From Christensenellaceae bacterium (GTDB lineage: Bacteria; Bacillota; Clostridia; Christensenellales; CAG-138): DNA of 64,000 nt. Positions 7,845 to 16,603 of the stretch are shown in pieces. Position 1 is the stretch's first letter, and every line of letters begins with the position of its first letter. The position numbers and the translations under genes are program-made. The notes beneath the pieces were generated by a model, which was not told where the DNA came from, made no database searches, and saw nothing but the letters and a program-made list of their open reading frames with translations. The stretch lies in contig JAISKB010000006.1 in NCBI GenBank assembly GCA_031261085.1, positions 1 to 64,000 on the forward strand, read 5' to 3'.

Positions 7845-8537
7845 TTATCTTTCTTTTTCAAATTCTTTTGTGAGCTTGTTGAGCGCCTTTTTTTCTACGC
7901 GGGATACATAGCTGCGCGATATGCCCAGCAGCGCGGCGATTTCGCGCTGGGGCAGCACGCGGCCGCCCGTAAGGCCATAGCGCATCTCGATCACGATGCG
8001 CTCGCGCGGGGTGAGCAAACGCCCCATCACCTCGCGCAATTGCGTGCCAAACAGCGATAGCTCCACCGCGTGCGCAATATCATCCGCATCGGTGCCCAGC
8101 ACCTCGGCCAGGGATATTTCGTTGCCGTCCTTATCCACCCCGATGGGTTCGTTTAGGCTCATTTCGCCCAGCTGCTTCTTTTCGGTGCGCAGGCTCATCA
8201 AAATCTCGTTCTCGATGCAGCGCGCGGCATAGGTTGCCAGCGTGTTGCCCTTATCCGGCCTAAAGGTGGATACCGCCTTAATCAGCCCCACCGTGCCTAT
8301 GGAGATGAGGTCATCGAGGTCGCGGCGCGGCGCGGCATATTTTTTTGCCACATGCGCCACCAAGCGCAGGTTGTGCTCGATCAGCAGGCGGCGCGCCTCG
8401 GCATCCCCCTCTATCAGCAGGGCGGCCAGGCGTTTTTCCTCCTCGGGCGGCAATGGATCGGGGAAGGAGTTGCCCCCGCTTACATATCCTACAAAAAACA
8501 GCAGCTCGCGCGCGAGCTGCAAGAGCGCATCCAACAC
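7845..8537 (-). CDS. sigK: sporulation sigma factor SigK, uninterrupted
   Basis: RNA polymerase sigma-70 family factor acting in the mother cell late in sporulation. The 230-residue product has a short hydrophobic pro-sequence (RELLFFVGYVSGG) before NSFPDPLPPEEEKR, as in pro-sigma-K, then region 2 (LVAHVAKKYAAPRRDLDDLISIGTVGLI, split here as LVAHVAKKY and DLDDLISIGTVGLI) and region 4 with the helix-turn-helix EIAALLGISRSYVSRVEKKA. The GTG start at 8537 follows AGGAGG by nine bases. A sigma-E-type promoter is directly upstream. There is no skin-type insertion. Membrane processing by SpoIVFB would be expected, though that gene is not here. Confidence 0.93.
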   Translation of the reverse strand: MLDALLQLARELLFFVGYVSGGNSFPDPLPPEEEKRLAALLIEGDAEARRLLIEHNLRLVAHVAKKYAAPRRDLDDLISIGTVGLIKAVSTFRPDKGNTLATYAARCIENEILMSLRTEKKQLGEMSLNEPIGVDKDGNEISLAEVLGTDADDIAHAVELSLFGTQLREVMGRLLTPRERIVIEMRYGLTGGRVLPQREIAALLGISRSYVSRVEKKALNKLTKEFEKER

Positions 8538-8540
8538 AAC

Positions 8541-8566
8541 GATATACCTCCTATCTTGGGTATATC
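8541..8566. promoter_or_regulatory. inverted repeat overlapping the sigK ribosome-binding region
   Basis: GATATACC, 10-base loop, GGTATATC: a perfect 8-bp inverted repeat. On the minus strand the SD AGGAGG straddles loop and second arm. It may be an operator at the transcription start or a leader hairpin. Confidence 0.5.
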
Positions 8567-8595
8567 ATTTTATGAGGCGTGCCGCGCGGGTATGC
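8567..8595 (-). promoter_or_regulatory. sigma-E-type promoter of sigK
   Basis: Minus strand GCATACC, 14 bases, CATAAAAT, close to the B. subtilis sigma-E consensus (KMATATT, N14-15, CATACAMT). It fits the known sigma-E control of sigK. Confidence 0.6.
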
Positions 8596-8606
8596 CCTAG
8601 ATAGGT

Positions 8607-9848
8607 TTACCCGCCGCGCTCGATGCGCAGTATATCCCCGGCCTGCACCGGCTCGGCGCAGCCTATATACAGCTCCTCCATGGGGTGCGGCGCGCTCTCC
8701 ATTGCGGCGCCCTCCCGGGTTTTTATGCCCGCTATCCGAAACGCCCGGCCAATATCCCCGGGCGCCAGTATGTGCAGCATATCCCCATCGGCAAACTTGT
8801 TGCGCTGGGAAACGCGCGCCACCTTGCCCGCCGCGTCGTAGCCCAGCACGATGGCGGCGATATCGGCCTGCGTTATATTGCCGGCGCTGTGGGTATACTG
8901 TATGTTTTCCGGCGGCTTGCCCAGCGCAAAGCCCGTGGTATAGGGCCGGTGTGAAACCTTATCCAGCTCCCGCAACAGCGCGCCGGGCAGCGTATAATCC
9001 GCCTCGCCGCGCGCCGACGCGCCCGCATATGCATCCAGCGCCATGCGGTACGCGTTTGTGACCGTGGCCACATATGCGTCGGACTTCATGCGCCCCTCGA
9101 TTTTACAGCTGCATACGCCGGCCCGCAGCAGCGCGGGCAGGTATTCCATCAGCCGCAAATCCCGCGCGTTGAACACAAAAGAACCTTCCGCACCCTGCTC
9201 TATGCTGAAGTATTCGCCCTGTGCGCCCCTTTCGCGCAGCTCATAAGCCCAGCGGCAGGGCTGCGCGCACTCGCCGCGGTTGCTATCCCGCCCGGCGATA
9301 TAGTTGCTCAGCAGGCACCTGCCGGAATATGCCATGCACATGGCCCCGTGCACAAACGCTTCCAGCTCGAGGCCGCTTGGCGTCTTGGCGCGCAGCCCGG
9401 CGATTTGCTCGATGGAAAGCTCCCGCGCCAGCACGATGCGCTTGATGCCTTGTTCATACCAAAACGTTGCGGCTTCGCTGTTGAGCGTGTTGGCCTGCGT
9501 GCTAAGGTGCAGCGGCAGGTCGGGCAGCGTGCGGCGCACCGCGCGTAATATGCCGGGGTCGTTGACGATAAGCGCATCCGCGCCCGCCTCCGCCACCGCG
9601 CTTAGCAGCGCGGGCAAAGCGTTAAAGTCCTCATCCCGCGCAAAGGCGTTGAGGGCTACATATACCTTTTTGCCCGCCGCATGGGCCAAGCCGCACCCTT
9701 GGCGCAGCTCTTCGGGGCCAAAGTTATCGGCATAGTTGCGAAGGCTAAGCTGCCTTGCGCCCACATACACCGCATCCGCCCCATAGTGCAGGGCGATTTG
9801 AAGGCGTTCTAAATTCCCCGCGGGCGAAAGCAGCTCGGCGCTACCCAT
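8607..9848 (-). CDS. peptidase U32 family protein (YrrO/RlhA-like)
   Basis: The frame is open to 10004 but the N-terminal part only shadows mltG; homologous sequence begins at MGSAELLSPAGNLERL, giving an ATG at 9848 that overlaps the mltG stop by 8 bases (ATGGGTAG). Product ~413 residues. The U32 signature is clear at ~165-185: EAFVHGAMCMAYSGRCLLSN, followed by NRGECAQPCRWAYEL with conserved cysteines. U32 proteins include collagenase-like peptidases and tRNA/rRNA hydroxylation enzymes (TrhP, RlhA); in Firmicutes the mltG-neighbouring members are more likely tRNA hydroxylation factors. A C-terminal beta-barrel (HILAPGDIGRAF) follows. Assignment to peptidase or RNA modification cannot be settled here. 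Confidence 0.88.
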   Translation of the reverse strand: MGSAELLSPAGNLERLQIALHYGADAVYVGARQLSLRNYADNFGPEELRQGCGLAHAAGKKVYVALNAFARDEDFNALPALLSAVAEAGADALIVNDPGILRAVRRTLPDLPLHLSTQANTLNSEAATFWYEQGIKRIVLARELSIEQIAGLRAKTPSGLELEAFVHGAMCMAYSGRCLLSNYIAGRDSNRGECAQPCRWAYELRERGAQGEYFSIEQGAEGSFVFNARDLRLMEYLPALLRAGVCSCKIEGRMKSDAYVATVTNAYRMALDAYAGASARGEADYTLPGALLRELDKVSHRPYTTGFALGKPPENIQYTHSAGNITQADIAAIVLGYDAAGKVARVSQRNKFADGDMLHILAPGDIGRAFRIAGIKTREGAAMESAPHPMEELYIGCAEPVQAGDILRIERGG

Positions 9849-11052
9849 TGGCCTGCGCATCGGCGCCCGGCACAGCGGCGGGGCTTTGCTGGTAAAACTT
9901 CTTGTTGGCCTCATGCGCCTCGTTCGTTTTTGCGAACACCAGCTCGGTGGAGGTATGGCTCTTGAGCACAAAGTAGAGGTATCCATCGGATAAGAAGGCC
10001 TCATCGGGGTAGAGCGCCGCCTGTATGGCCGCCTCGCCCGGGTTGCAGATGGCGCCTACGGGCAAACCATCGTGCGTATAGGTGTTGTAGGGCGAATCGC
10101 TCTGCAGCTGCGCGGCGGTAAAGTCGAGCACGCCCACCGTTTTGAAGATATACTTGAGCGGCGCATCGCTCTGCAGGCGCATGTTTTTATTGATACGGTT
10201 GTGGAACACCGCGCTCACCCGGTTGAAGTCCGGCGCCTTGGCCTCCTGCTCGATGATGGAAGCGAGCGTCACCACGTCGTCCACCGTGAGCGAAAGCTCC
10301 TGCGCGCGGGCAATATATTCATCGCTGAACACCTCGTTAAAGCGCAGCAGCATCTTGGTGATGATGGTTTTGGGCGAAGAATCCGCATATATTTCGTAGG
10401 TATCGGGGAACAGGTACCCTTCCAGCGCATAATCGCGCTGCGCGGCATCCCCGCCGGTGCGCACCGCCTCGATGAAGTTATATTCTTTAAACTCCTCGCC
10501 GGTTTTGCACAGCTGCAAAAACGCCGCGGGGTCTTTCAGTATGCCCTCTTTCGATAGCTTTTCGGCTATTTCCTCCGCCGAGAGGCCCTCTGGTATCGTG
10601 AACTTAACCGTTTGCCGCGGCGGGTTGCCCAGGCAGATTACATCCACGATTTGGCTGATATCCATATTTTTGCTCAGCACATAGGTGCCCGCTTGCAGCG
10701 TGTTGGAGCGGCCCGTGAAGTCGACGTATATCTTAAACGCCGCCTTGCTGCGTATCAGCCCCTCCTCGCCCGCGCCACAGGCTTCATAAAGCGTTTTTGC
10801 GATACTCGAGGCGCCGCTGCCCCGCTCTACCGTAACCGTGATGGGGGTGGCGTCGCCGCTGTCCACAGGGTATACGAACGTGCGCAGCACCACTTTAATG
10901 CCCGCCCACAGGCACAGCGCGCACAGCCCCGCACTGATGCAAACGATCAATACCGGGCGAATATACCGCCACGCTTTTTTGCGTTGGGCCCGCCTAAAAT
11001 AGGCGTCGCCCCGCGCTTGTTCCTGCTCGCTTTCGCGCATGTTTTCGCTCAT
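9841..11052 (-). CDS. mltG: endolytic transglycosylase MltG
   Basis: Cleaves nascent peptidoglycan strands at the membrane to set glycan length. The 403-residue protein has a cytoplasmic basic N-terminus (RRAQRKKAWRYIRPV), one membrane helix (~32-55), a LysM-like segment (FTIPEGLSAEEIAEKLSKEG, ~150-170) and the YceG catalytic domain with ASIIEQEA (the Glu is the expected catalytic acid, ~270), QSDAPLKYIF and DGLPVGAICNPGEAAI. It is followed with an 8-base overlap by the U32 gene and preceded 15 bases away by the YlbF-like gene, so the three probably form one transcript. Confidence 0.95.
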   Translation of the reverse strand: MSENMRESEQEQARGDAYFRRAQRKKAWRYIRPVLIVCISAGLCALCLWAGIKVVLRTFVYPVDSGDATPITVTVERGSGASSIAKTLYEACGAGEEGLIRSKAAFKIYVDFTGRSNTLQAGTYVLSKNMDISQIVDVICLGNPPRQTVKFTIPEGLSAEEIAEKLSKEGILKDPAAFLQLCKTGEEFKEYNFIEAVRTGGDAAQRDYALEGYLFPDTYEIYADSSPKTIITKMLLRFNEVFSDEYIARAQELSLTVDDVVTLASIIEQEAKAPDFNRVSAVFHNRINKNMRLQSDAPLKYIFKTVGVLDFTAAQLQSDSPYNTYTHDGLPVGAICNPGEAAIQAALYPDEAFLSDGYLYFVLKSHTSTELVFAKTNEAHEANKKFYQQSPAAVPGADAQANG

Positions 11053-11067
11053 AGTGCAAAAATCTCC

Positions 11068-11409
11068 CTAATCCTCTAAGGCGCTTAAATCCGCCTCAAT
11101 CGCCTCGGCCAAGATTTTGTATACATCCCCCACCATGATGTTGAGCCTGTATTCGGCTATAAGGTAGGCGGAAGCATCGGCGTTGAGCTGCAGCAATTCG
11201 CCCAGCTTTTGCAGCTGGTTGAGCTGCTCTTCATCCTTTTTGCCCGCCATCACGGCCGCCTGCGCCTGCATTTGCAGCTGATGATACTGCTTTATGAGCG
11301 CCGCCGTGGTTGCGTTGGCCATCGCTTTTTCTTTGGCCTGCTTATACGCCGCGTGCTCTTCGCTATCGGCAATTTCCTTCGCCAGTTCCCGCGCCTTGTC
11401 GTATACCAT
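11068..11409 (-). CDS. YlbF/YmcA family protein
   Basis: A 113-residue all-helical protein. I start at the ATG at 11409 (MVYDKARELAKEIADSEE) because GGGAGG lies eight bases upstream; the six codons before it lack support. The central HQLQMQAQAAVMAGKK and the C-terminal NIMVGDVYKILAEAIE segments match the YlbF family, whose B. subtilis members (YlbF, YmcA, YaaT) form the Y-complex affecting RNase Y-dependent RNA maturation and Spo0A/ComK output. The position directly after RNase J (20 bases) fits an RNA-processing role, by inference. Confidence 0.85.
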   Translation of the reverse strand: MVYDKARELAKEIADSEEHAAYKQAKEKAMANATTAALIKQYHQLQMQAQAAVMAGKKDEEQLNQLQKLGELLQLNADASAYLIAEYRLNIMVGDVYKILAEAIEADLSALED

Positions 11410-11429
11410 TGCTCGTTGCCTCCCCAAGG

Positions 11430-13082
11430 TTATATTTCGATGATGATGGGCAAAATCATCGGCCTGCGCTTCGTCTGCTCATACAGGTAATTCTTCAGCC
11501 CGTTGCGTATGTTGTTCTTTATGCCGGCCCATTCGCTCTTATTGCTGCTCTCAAACTTGAGCGCTTCCTGCCGCACCAGCTCCCGCGCCGTGTTGATGAG
11601 CTCCTCGGAGTTGCGCACATACACGAACCCGCGCGAGAGTATTTCGGGGCTGGCTAGCAGCGCGCCGGTCTGCCGGTTGAGCGTGATGGCCACGGTAAAC
11701 AGGCCATCCTCGCTTAGCAGCTTGCGATCGCGCAGCACCACGTCGCCAATATCGCCCACGCCGCTGCCATCCACCATCACGCTGCCCGCCGTCACGCTGC
11801 CCGCGATTTTGCCGCGGTTGCGCGAAAGCTCTACCACGTTGCCCAAATCGGCCACGAATATGTTCTCCTCTGGCACGCCCATCTCCTGCGCAAGCTCGGC
11901 GTGCTGGTGCAAATGCCGCGCCTCCCCGTGCACCGGTATAAAGTACTGCGGGTTCGTTAGGCGAAACATCAGCTTCAGCTCCTCCTTGCGGGCGTGGCCC
12001 GATACATGCACATCCGCCATATGGTCATACACGACGGAGGCGCCGTGCTGATACAGCTGGTTGATGACGCGGCCTACGCTGCGCTCGTTGCCGGGTATGC
12101 TGGATGCCGATATGATGACCAAATCCCCCTTGCCGATATTCAGCCTGTGGGAGGAATTCGCCATGCGGAACAGGCCGCTCATGGGCTCGCCCTGCGAGCC
12201 GGTGGTGAGCACGCATATCTGGTCGGGACGCAGCTTTTTGAGCTGCTCTATCTCCACCACGCTTTCTTCGGGCAGCTTTAGGTAGCCCAAATCCTGCGCT
12301 ATTTCGGCTATGTTCACCATGCTGCGCCCCTGAAAGCAAATCATCCTGCCATAGGATATGGCCACATCGGCAATCTGCTGTATGCGATAGATATTCGAGG
12401 CAAACGTGGCCACGATTACGCGGCCCTTCGCTTTATCGAAGCAGCTTTCAAACGTTTTGCCTATTTCGCGCTCGCTTTGGGTATGCCCCGCATATTCCAC
12501 ATTGGTGCTGTCGCTCAGCAGCGCCAGCACGCCCTTTGTGCCATAGGAGGCAAAGCGCCGTATATCGATGGGCTCCCCGTCGATGGGCGTAAAATCCACC
12601 TTGAAGTCGCCGGTGTGTATCACCGTGCCGATGGGCGTATTGATGGCCAGCGCGCACGCCCCCGCTATGGAGTGGCTGGTTTTGATGAACTCTACATTGA
12701 AGCAGCCCAACCGTATGGTATCGCCCGGGCTTACGCAATTGAGGTTTGCGCCGTTCACCTTCGCTTCCTTCAGCTTATGCTCGATGAGCGCGATGGTAAG
12801 CTTGGTGCCATACACCGGCACGTTGAGCTTTTGCAGCGCAAACGGCATCGCGCCGATATGGTCCTCATGGCCGTGGGTAATCAAAAAGCCGCGCAGCCGG
12901 TCTATGTTCTTTTCTAAGTAGCTCATATCCGGGATGACCAAATCGATGCCGGGCATATCGTCATCCGGGAATATGATGCCGCAATCCACCACGATGATAT
13001 CCTTGCCATATTCGAACAAGGTCATATTTTTACCGATTTCTCCCACCCCGCCCAACGGGATGATTTTAAGTTTTGATGCCAA
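11430..13082 (-). CDS. rnj: ribonuclease J
   Basis: Metallo-beta-lactamase/beta-CASP nuclease with endo- and 5'-exonuclease activity, central to mRNA turnover and rRNA maturation in Firmicutes. The frame is open to 13154, but the conserved protein begins at LASKLKIIPLGGVGEIGKN, and a TTG at 13082 lies behind AGGAAA, giving 550 residues, close to the usual ~555. Metal-binding motif HGHEDHIGAM is at ~75, followed by HTGDFKVD, the beta-CASP motifs (ATFASNIYRI, TTGSQGEPMS, SGHARKEELK, PVHGEARHL), and the C-terminal domain (SRGFVYVRNSEEL). A strong promoter lies ~100 bases upstream. Confidence 0.95.
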   Translation of the reverse strand: MASKLKIIPLGGVGEIGKNMTLFEYGKDIIVVDCGIIFPDDDMPGIDLVIPDMSYLEKNIDRLRGFLITHGHEDHIGAMPFALQKLNVPVYGTKLTIALIEHKLKEAKVNGANLNCVSPGDTIRLGCFNVEFIKTSHSIAGACALAINTPIGTVIHTGDFKVDFTPIDGEPIDIRRFASYGTKGVLALLSDSTNVEYAGHTQSEREIGKTFESCFDKAKGRVIVATFASNIYRIQQIADVAISYGRMICFQGRSMVNIAEIAQDLGYLKLPEESVVEIEQLKKLRPDQICVLTTGSQGEPMSGLFRMANSSHRLNIGKGDLVIISASSIPGNERSVGRVINQLYQHGASVVYDHMADVHVSGHARKEELKLMFRLTNPQYFIPVHGEARHLHQHAELAQEMGVPEENIFVADLGNVVELSRNRGKIAGSVTAGSVMVDGSGVGDIGDVVLRDRKLLSEDGLFTVAITLNRQTGALLASPEILSRGFVYVRNSEELINTARELVRQEALKFESSNKSEWAGIKNNIRNGLKNYLYEQTKRRPMILPIIIEI

Positions 13083-13179
13083 AGTACTTTCCTGCTTTCT
13101 TACACTTTTAGTATGTATTTTGTGGCACGTGGGGCAAGCGCCCGCACACACCAATATATTGCCATTTCATCACAAGTTT

Positions 13180-13208
13180 ATTATACTATCCGCACCATAG
13201 AATAACAA
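13180..13208 (-). promoter_or_regulatory. sigma-A-type promoter of rnj
   Basis: Minus strand TTGTTA, 17 bases, TATAAT. It gives a leader of ~90 bases before the TTG start. Confidence 0.7.
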
Positions 13209-13265
13209 GCATCCCGGGTGCGCATAAGCTGTAAACAAATGTCGTGTTTTGCGCCACACAAAGGC

Positions 13266-13306
13266 AAAAAGCGCCGGGCCCATGCTATAGCGCATGAACT
13301 CGGCGC
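13266..13306 (-). terminator. terminator after the membrane protein gene
   Basis: Minus strand: GCGCCG...CATGC-gctata-GCATG...CGGCGC, a two-part stem, followed by TTTTTGCC. It separates the 13343-14534 pair from rnj. Confidence 0.65.
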
Positions 13307-13342
13307 GCGTTTGCCATAACGGCTCGTTTACCGCATAGCAGC

Positions 13343-14125
13343 TTAGGCCGCTTCGTCGACGGTCTCTTCTTCAGCCACGTCTTCCTGGGTATCCGCCAGC
13401 TGGGAGCCCGGCAGCGCAGGGTCTTTCAGGGCGTTGCCTTCGCAGATTTTGCACAGCTCGGTTATGTTCTTATCGGCATGGCAATCGGCGATGGTGCCGG
13501 TAAAGATTTCGGCGGTCTTATCGGTATTGATGGTGTAGCAGTCGTCATAAAGATGGTACTTGGTGCCGGATTGCGTCCAATATACCTCATCCTTGCCGGT
13601 AAGCTGTATCACGCGGTTGGCCTCTTCGGTATACTGCTCCACAGAGGGCGGGTTGTAATCGTAGCTTAAAAAGCCGGCTCCCAGCACCGCCACTATAGCC
13701 ACGGCGCCCAGTATGCCCTTTTGCTTGCCCTTTAGGTTTTTGTTGGTGAAGATCAGCACGATCAGCGGCAAAAACGCGATGGCGCATATGAGCACGCCCA
13801 GCTGATTTTGCACGAAGAAGCCGAACTTGTTCTTTTCGGAGGCCGGGTCGAGCCGGTTGGCCTTTTTCCACAGCATGGAGCCGCCCACCACCAGCAGGAA
13901 GTCGGCCGCAATTAAAACCAGCAGCAGCCACATGACGGGTTCTGCGTTGCGCAGCTGCAAAATCGCCACCACCTCGGCGGCAATGCCCGCCAGCCAAAGC
14001 AGCGCCGCTATGATGCGGAACGTAATCGCCTTTTTCTTGTTTTCGGGGGAAGGCACAAATTTCTTGGCCTGTTCCGCAGCCGGGTCGGCCGCCTTTACCT
14101 TTGTAACTGTTTTAGATGTTGCCAT
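13343..14125 (-). CDS. membrane protein of unknown function
   Basis: 260 residues. A basic N-terminus (~1-35) is followed by four hydrophobic segments at about 36-55, 62-82, 106-127 and 137-155 and then an extracytoplasmic or cytoplasmic C-terminal part with conserved-looking cysteines (YDDCYTI, ADCHADKN, ELCKICEG). That last part, with YWTQSGTKYHLYDDC, resembles a short domain found at the ends of Clostridia membrane proteins in which a His/Cys-rich strip could bind metal; this is inference. The tail is acidic. It follows the 14184 gene by 58 bases and the pair ends in a terminator. I do not recognise the function. Confidence 0.7.
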   Translation of the reverse strand: MATSKTVTKVKAADPAAEQAKKFVPSPENKKKAITFRIIAALLWLAGIAAEVVAILQLRNAEPVMWLLLVLIAADFLLVVGGSMLWKKANRLDPASEKNKFGFFVQNQLGVLICAIAFLPLIVLIFTNKNLKGKQKGILGAVAIVAVLGAGFLSYDYNPPSVEQYTEEANRVIQLTGKDEVYWTQSGTKYHLYDDCYTINTDKTAEIFTGTIADCHADKNITELCKICEGNALKDPALPGSQLADTQEDVAEEETVDEAA

Positions 14126-14183
14126 ATTTATTCTCCTTAATTCGTTATGCAGTCGTTATATATGCGCCGCTTTTGCTTGCGCA

Positions 14184-14534
14184 TCAACCATTGCCAAGCT
14201 CGCCCAAAAACGCGCCGAATTTCTTTTTGAGATCCTCCAGCGGCAGCATATCCATAATTGTCTCCAGCTTCATGCCCCCTATCAGCGAAAAGATGGGGTT
14301 GCTTTGCACATTGGGGAGATGCTTTTCGAGCAGCGCCGCCATAGCCGGGTTCTCGAGCACATCGTTGAGCGTCATATCGGCCAGGATGGATTTTTTGCTC
14401 GTCTTTTTGGTAGTGGCCGCCTTTTTTGTGGTGGTCGTCTTTTTTGCAGCCGTCGTTTTTTTGGCAGCCGTCGTCTTGGCCGCAGTGCCGCTCTTAGACG
14501 TGGTTTTTTTGGTGGTCGTTTTTGTAGTAGCCAT
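14184..14534 (-). CDS. small protein with histone H1-like Lys/Thr/Ala tail
   Basis: 116 residues in two parts. Residues 1-48 are a low-complexity basic tail built of TTKK, AAKK and KKTT units, like the tails of eukaryotic histone H1 and of bacterial Hc1/HU-PAKK proteins. Residues ~50-115 are a compact helical domain (SILADMTLNDVLENPAMAAL, then LEKHLPN, SNPIFSLIGGMKLETIMDML). The second part resembles a short module found at the C-termini of some Clostridia hydrolases, and loosely DUF1858, but lacks that family's cysteines. The SD GGGATACCCGAT is modest. Nucleic-acid binding through the tail is inferred; no family assignment is firm. Confidence 0.65.
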   Translation of the reverse strand: MATTKTTTKKTTSKSGTAAKTTAAKKTTAAKKTTTTKKAATTKKTSKKSILADMTLNDVLENPAMAALLEKHLPNVQSNPIFSLIGGMKLETIMDMLPLEDLKKKFGAFLGELGNG

Positions 14535-14772
14535 ATCGGGTATCCCTTTCCAAACTGATACTTGGTTATTTTAAGTTATGCCAAATCTGTTTTTTACTTC
14601 CAAGATCAGCAATATTTTATTGCATTTAGCCCAGTATTGCAATGCATTTCTTTCATTATTAATAATATATTTCTGTAATCCGGCGCCGATTGGCAAATTT
14701 TTTCACCGAGCGGCGCGGGTAAAAAAACGGTTGTTTGGAAATGTTTTTTTCGCGCCGTGTTCGCTGTTTCGG

Positions 14773-14801
14773 TTGAACCGCGCCGCGCGCTGCGTTATAA
14801 T
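14773..14801 (+). promoter_or_regulatory. sigma-A-type promoter of the first VanW gene
   Basis: TTGAAC, 17 bases, TATAAT, 50 bases before the ATG. The rest of the 316-base divergent gap (14535-14850) shows no gene. Confidence 0.75.
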
Positions 14802-14850
14802 GGTAAAAAAGATATTGTGCGGTAGTTTGCACATTAGGAGAAACCAACCC

Positions 14851-16452
14851 ATGGCCAATGCTCCCACGCACCAAGCCGGCACAGGCGCGCAGCGCGCCGC
14901 CGGTCCAGTAATCCGCAAAAAAACCAAGCGCCCCTCCCGGCTCAGCGTTGTAACACGCGGGGTGTTTCGGGGGCTGCTGGTGCTCATAGCGCTGTTTTTT
15001 GCAGGCTTGCTGCTGCGCGGGCATTATGCCGTAATCCCTACCGAAAAGAAGCTGCAAAAATATTTAGATAGCGGCACATACTTAAACGGCATCATCATCG
15101 ATGGCAAAAACGTGGCCGGCATGACGCTTGCCGAAGCCCGCAATGCCCTGCTGCCCGCCGTGGAGCAGGCCGCAGCTTCCATAAACATCACGGTAAAGCA
15201 CGATAACGCCATATGGCTGTTTACCGCCGCCGACCTTAGGGCGCAAACCAACCTCGACCATGTGCTGTGTGAGGCCATGCTGTTTGGGCGCGGCGATACC
15301 AACGCCAACAACGCCAAGGCGCGCAAGGAGCTGCAGCAAAACAACCAGCGCTTTAGCAGCGGCTTCTCTGCCGATGAACCGGCGCTGCAGGCGCGGCTTT
15401 CCGCCATTGGCGAGGGCATAAACATGCAGCCCATAGAGCCCTTTGCCCAGCCCAACCTGTTTTGGATTTCTTCCGAAAGCAAGCTGCCTTCCTTCAGCTA
15501 TACCGAGGGCCAGGATGGCTATATACTCGATGAAGCCGCGCTCTCGGATGAAATACTCAGCTGCCTGAAAAGCGGCGTATACCAGGCCGTGTTAGACCCG
15601 GAGCTGGTGCGCACCGCGCCCGCGCAAACCCTGCGGATGCTGCAGGATGTCACCCAGCTGCGCGCCTCTTGGCAAACCAGCTTTGGCGGCAGCCGCAGCG
15701 CCCGCAACGCCAGCCGCGTGGGCAACATACAAAAATCCACCACGCTGCTGAACGGCGCCATGGTGCAGCCGGGTGAAACCTTCGATTTCAACGAGTTTAT
15801 CGGCCCCCGCACCGAATCGCGCGGTTGGCCGCTCGCGCCCGGCATCGTAGATGGCGAGCGGTATGAGCTGCAGGCGGGCGGCGGCATATGTCAGGTATCC
15901 ACCACGCTGTATAACGCGCTGCTGCGGGCGGGTGCCGTGCGCAGCGACGTATCCGAAACCGCGCAGGCCGCGTTGGCGGCGCCCCTCAATATCACCGAGC
16001 GCAACAAGCATAGCTGGCCCAGCTCCTATGCCGACCGCGGGCTGGATGCCACGGTATCCACCGGGGGCAAAAACCTGATTTTCATCAACCAAACCAACAG
16101 CCCGCTCTATATCTTCGCCGATTGCAATCAGCAGGATTATCTCATGACCATCTACCTCTACGGCGAACCGCTGCCCAACGGCATCACCTATGTGGCGGAA
16201 GGCCTCACCATGGAGGAGATACCGCCCGACGAGCCCATCTACACCGATAACCCCGCCTGGCCTATGGGGTATGAGCAAACCACGGTGGAATCGCGCAAGG
16301 GCTACCGCGCGGATGTTTACCTATATACCTACCAAGATGGGCAGGAAATCTCCAAGGATTTGATTTACACCGAGCGGTACCGCGCCGTTACCGCGAAGAT
16401 CACGCGGGGCATCGGCGATGCGAGCCTGCCCACCCCCACGGCGGCGCCGTAA
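14851..16452 (+). CDS. VanW-domain membrane-anchored protein
   Basis: The frame opens at 14578, but an ATG at 14851 with TAGGAG ten bases upstream starts MANAPTHQAG, so the product is 533 residues. It has a basic cytoplasmic tail, one membrane helix (~30-55, GVFRGLLVLIALFFAG), a putative peptidoglycan-binding domain (GKNVAGMTLAEARNALLPAV, ~70-90, PG_binding_4 type) and the VanW domain (~280-420) with the motifs AGGGICQVSTTLYNALL and HSWPSSYADRGLDATVS. VanW is named from vancomycin-resistance clusters but its function is unknown; these chromosomal proteins are probably cell-envelope factors. A Pro-rich tail ends the protein. Two paralogues lie at 20677 and 33410. Confidence 0.9.
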   Translation: MANAPTHQAGTGAQRAAGPVIRKKTKRPSRLSVVTRGVFRGLLVLIALFFAGLLLRGHYAVIPTEKKLQKYLDSGTYLNGIIIDGKNVAGMTLAEARNALLPAVEQAAASINITVKHDNAIWLFTAADLRAQTNLDHVLCEAMLFGRGDTNANNAKARKELQQNNQRFSSGFSADEPALQARLSAIGEGINMQPIEPFAQPNLFWISSESKLPSFSYTEGQDGYILDEAALSDEILSCLKSGVYQAVLDPELVRTAPAQTLRMLQDVTQLRASWQTSFGGSRSARNASRVGNIQKSTTLLNGAMVQPGETFDFNEFIGPRTESRGWPLAPGIVDGERYELQAGGGICQVSTTLYNALLRAGAVRSDVSETAQAALAAPLNITERNKHSWPSSYADRGLDATVSTGGKNLIFINQTNSPLYIFADCNQQDYLMTIYLYGEPLPNGITYVAEGLTMEEIPPDEPIYTDNPAWPMGYEQTTVESRKGYRADVYLYTYQDGQEISKDLIYTERYRAVTAKITRGIGDASLPTPTAAP

Positions 16453-16603
16453 GGCGGTTATCCCCGCCCCCGCCTTGCCGGCGGGAGGGGAACTGTGCTG
16501 CGGCTGCGCTTGGGTTTTTCACATACCAATACCCATCTCCCAAATATTGTATCGCTATGGCCTCGCTCTTGAGCGGGGCTGTATGTTTAAGCTAAAAGCG
16601 CGC

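Noticed and set aside
8607..10004. Extended 465-residue start for the U32 protein
   Set aside because: The extra 52 residues lie wholly in the mltG coding region in another frame and have no family similarity; the ATG at 9848 begins the conserved sequence.
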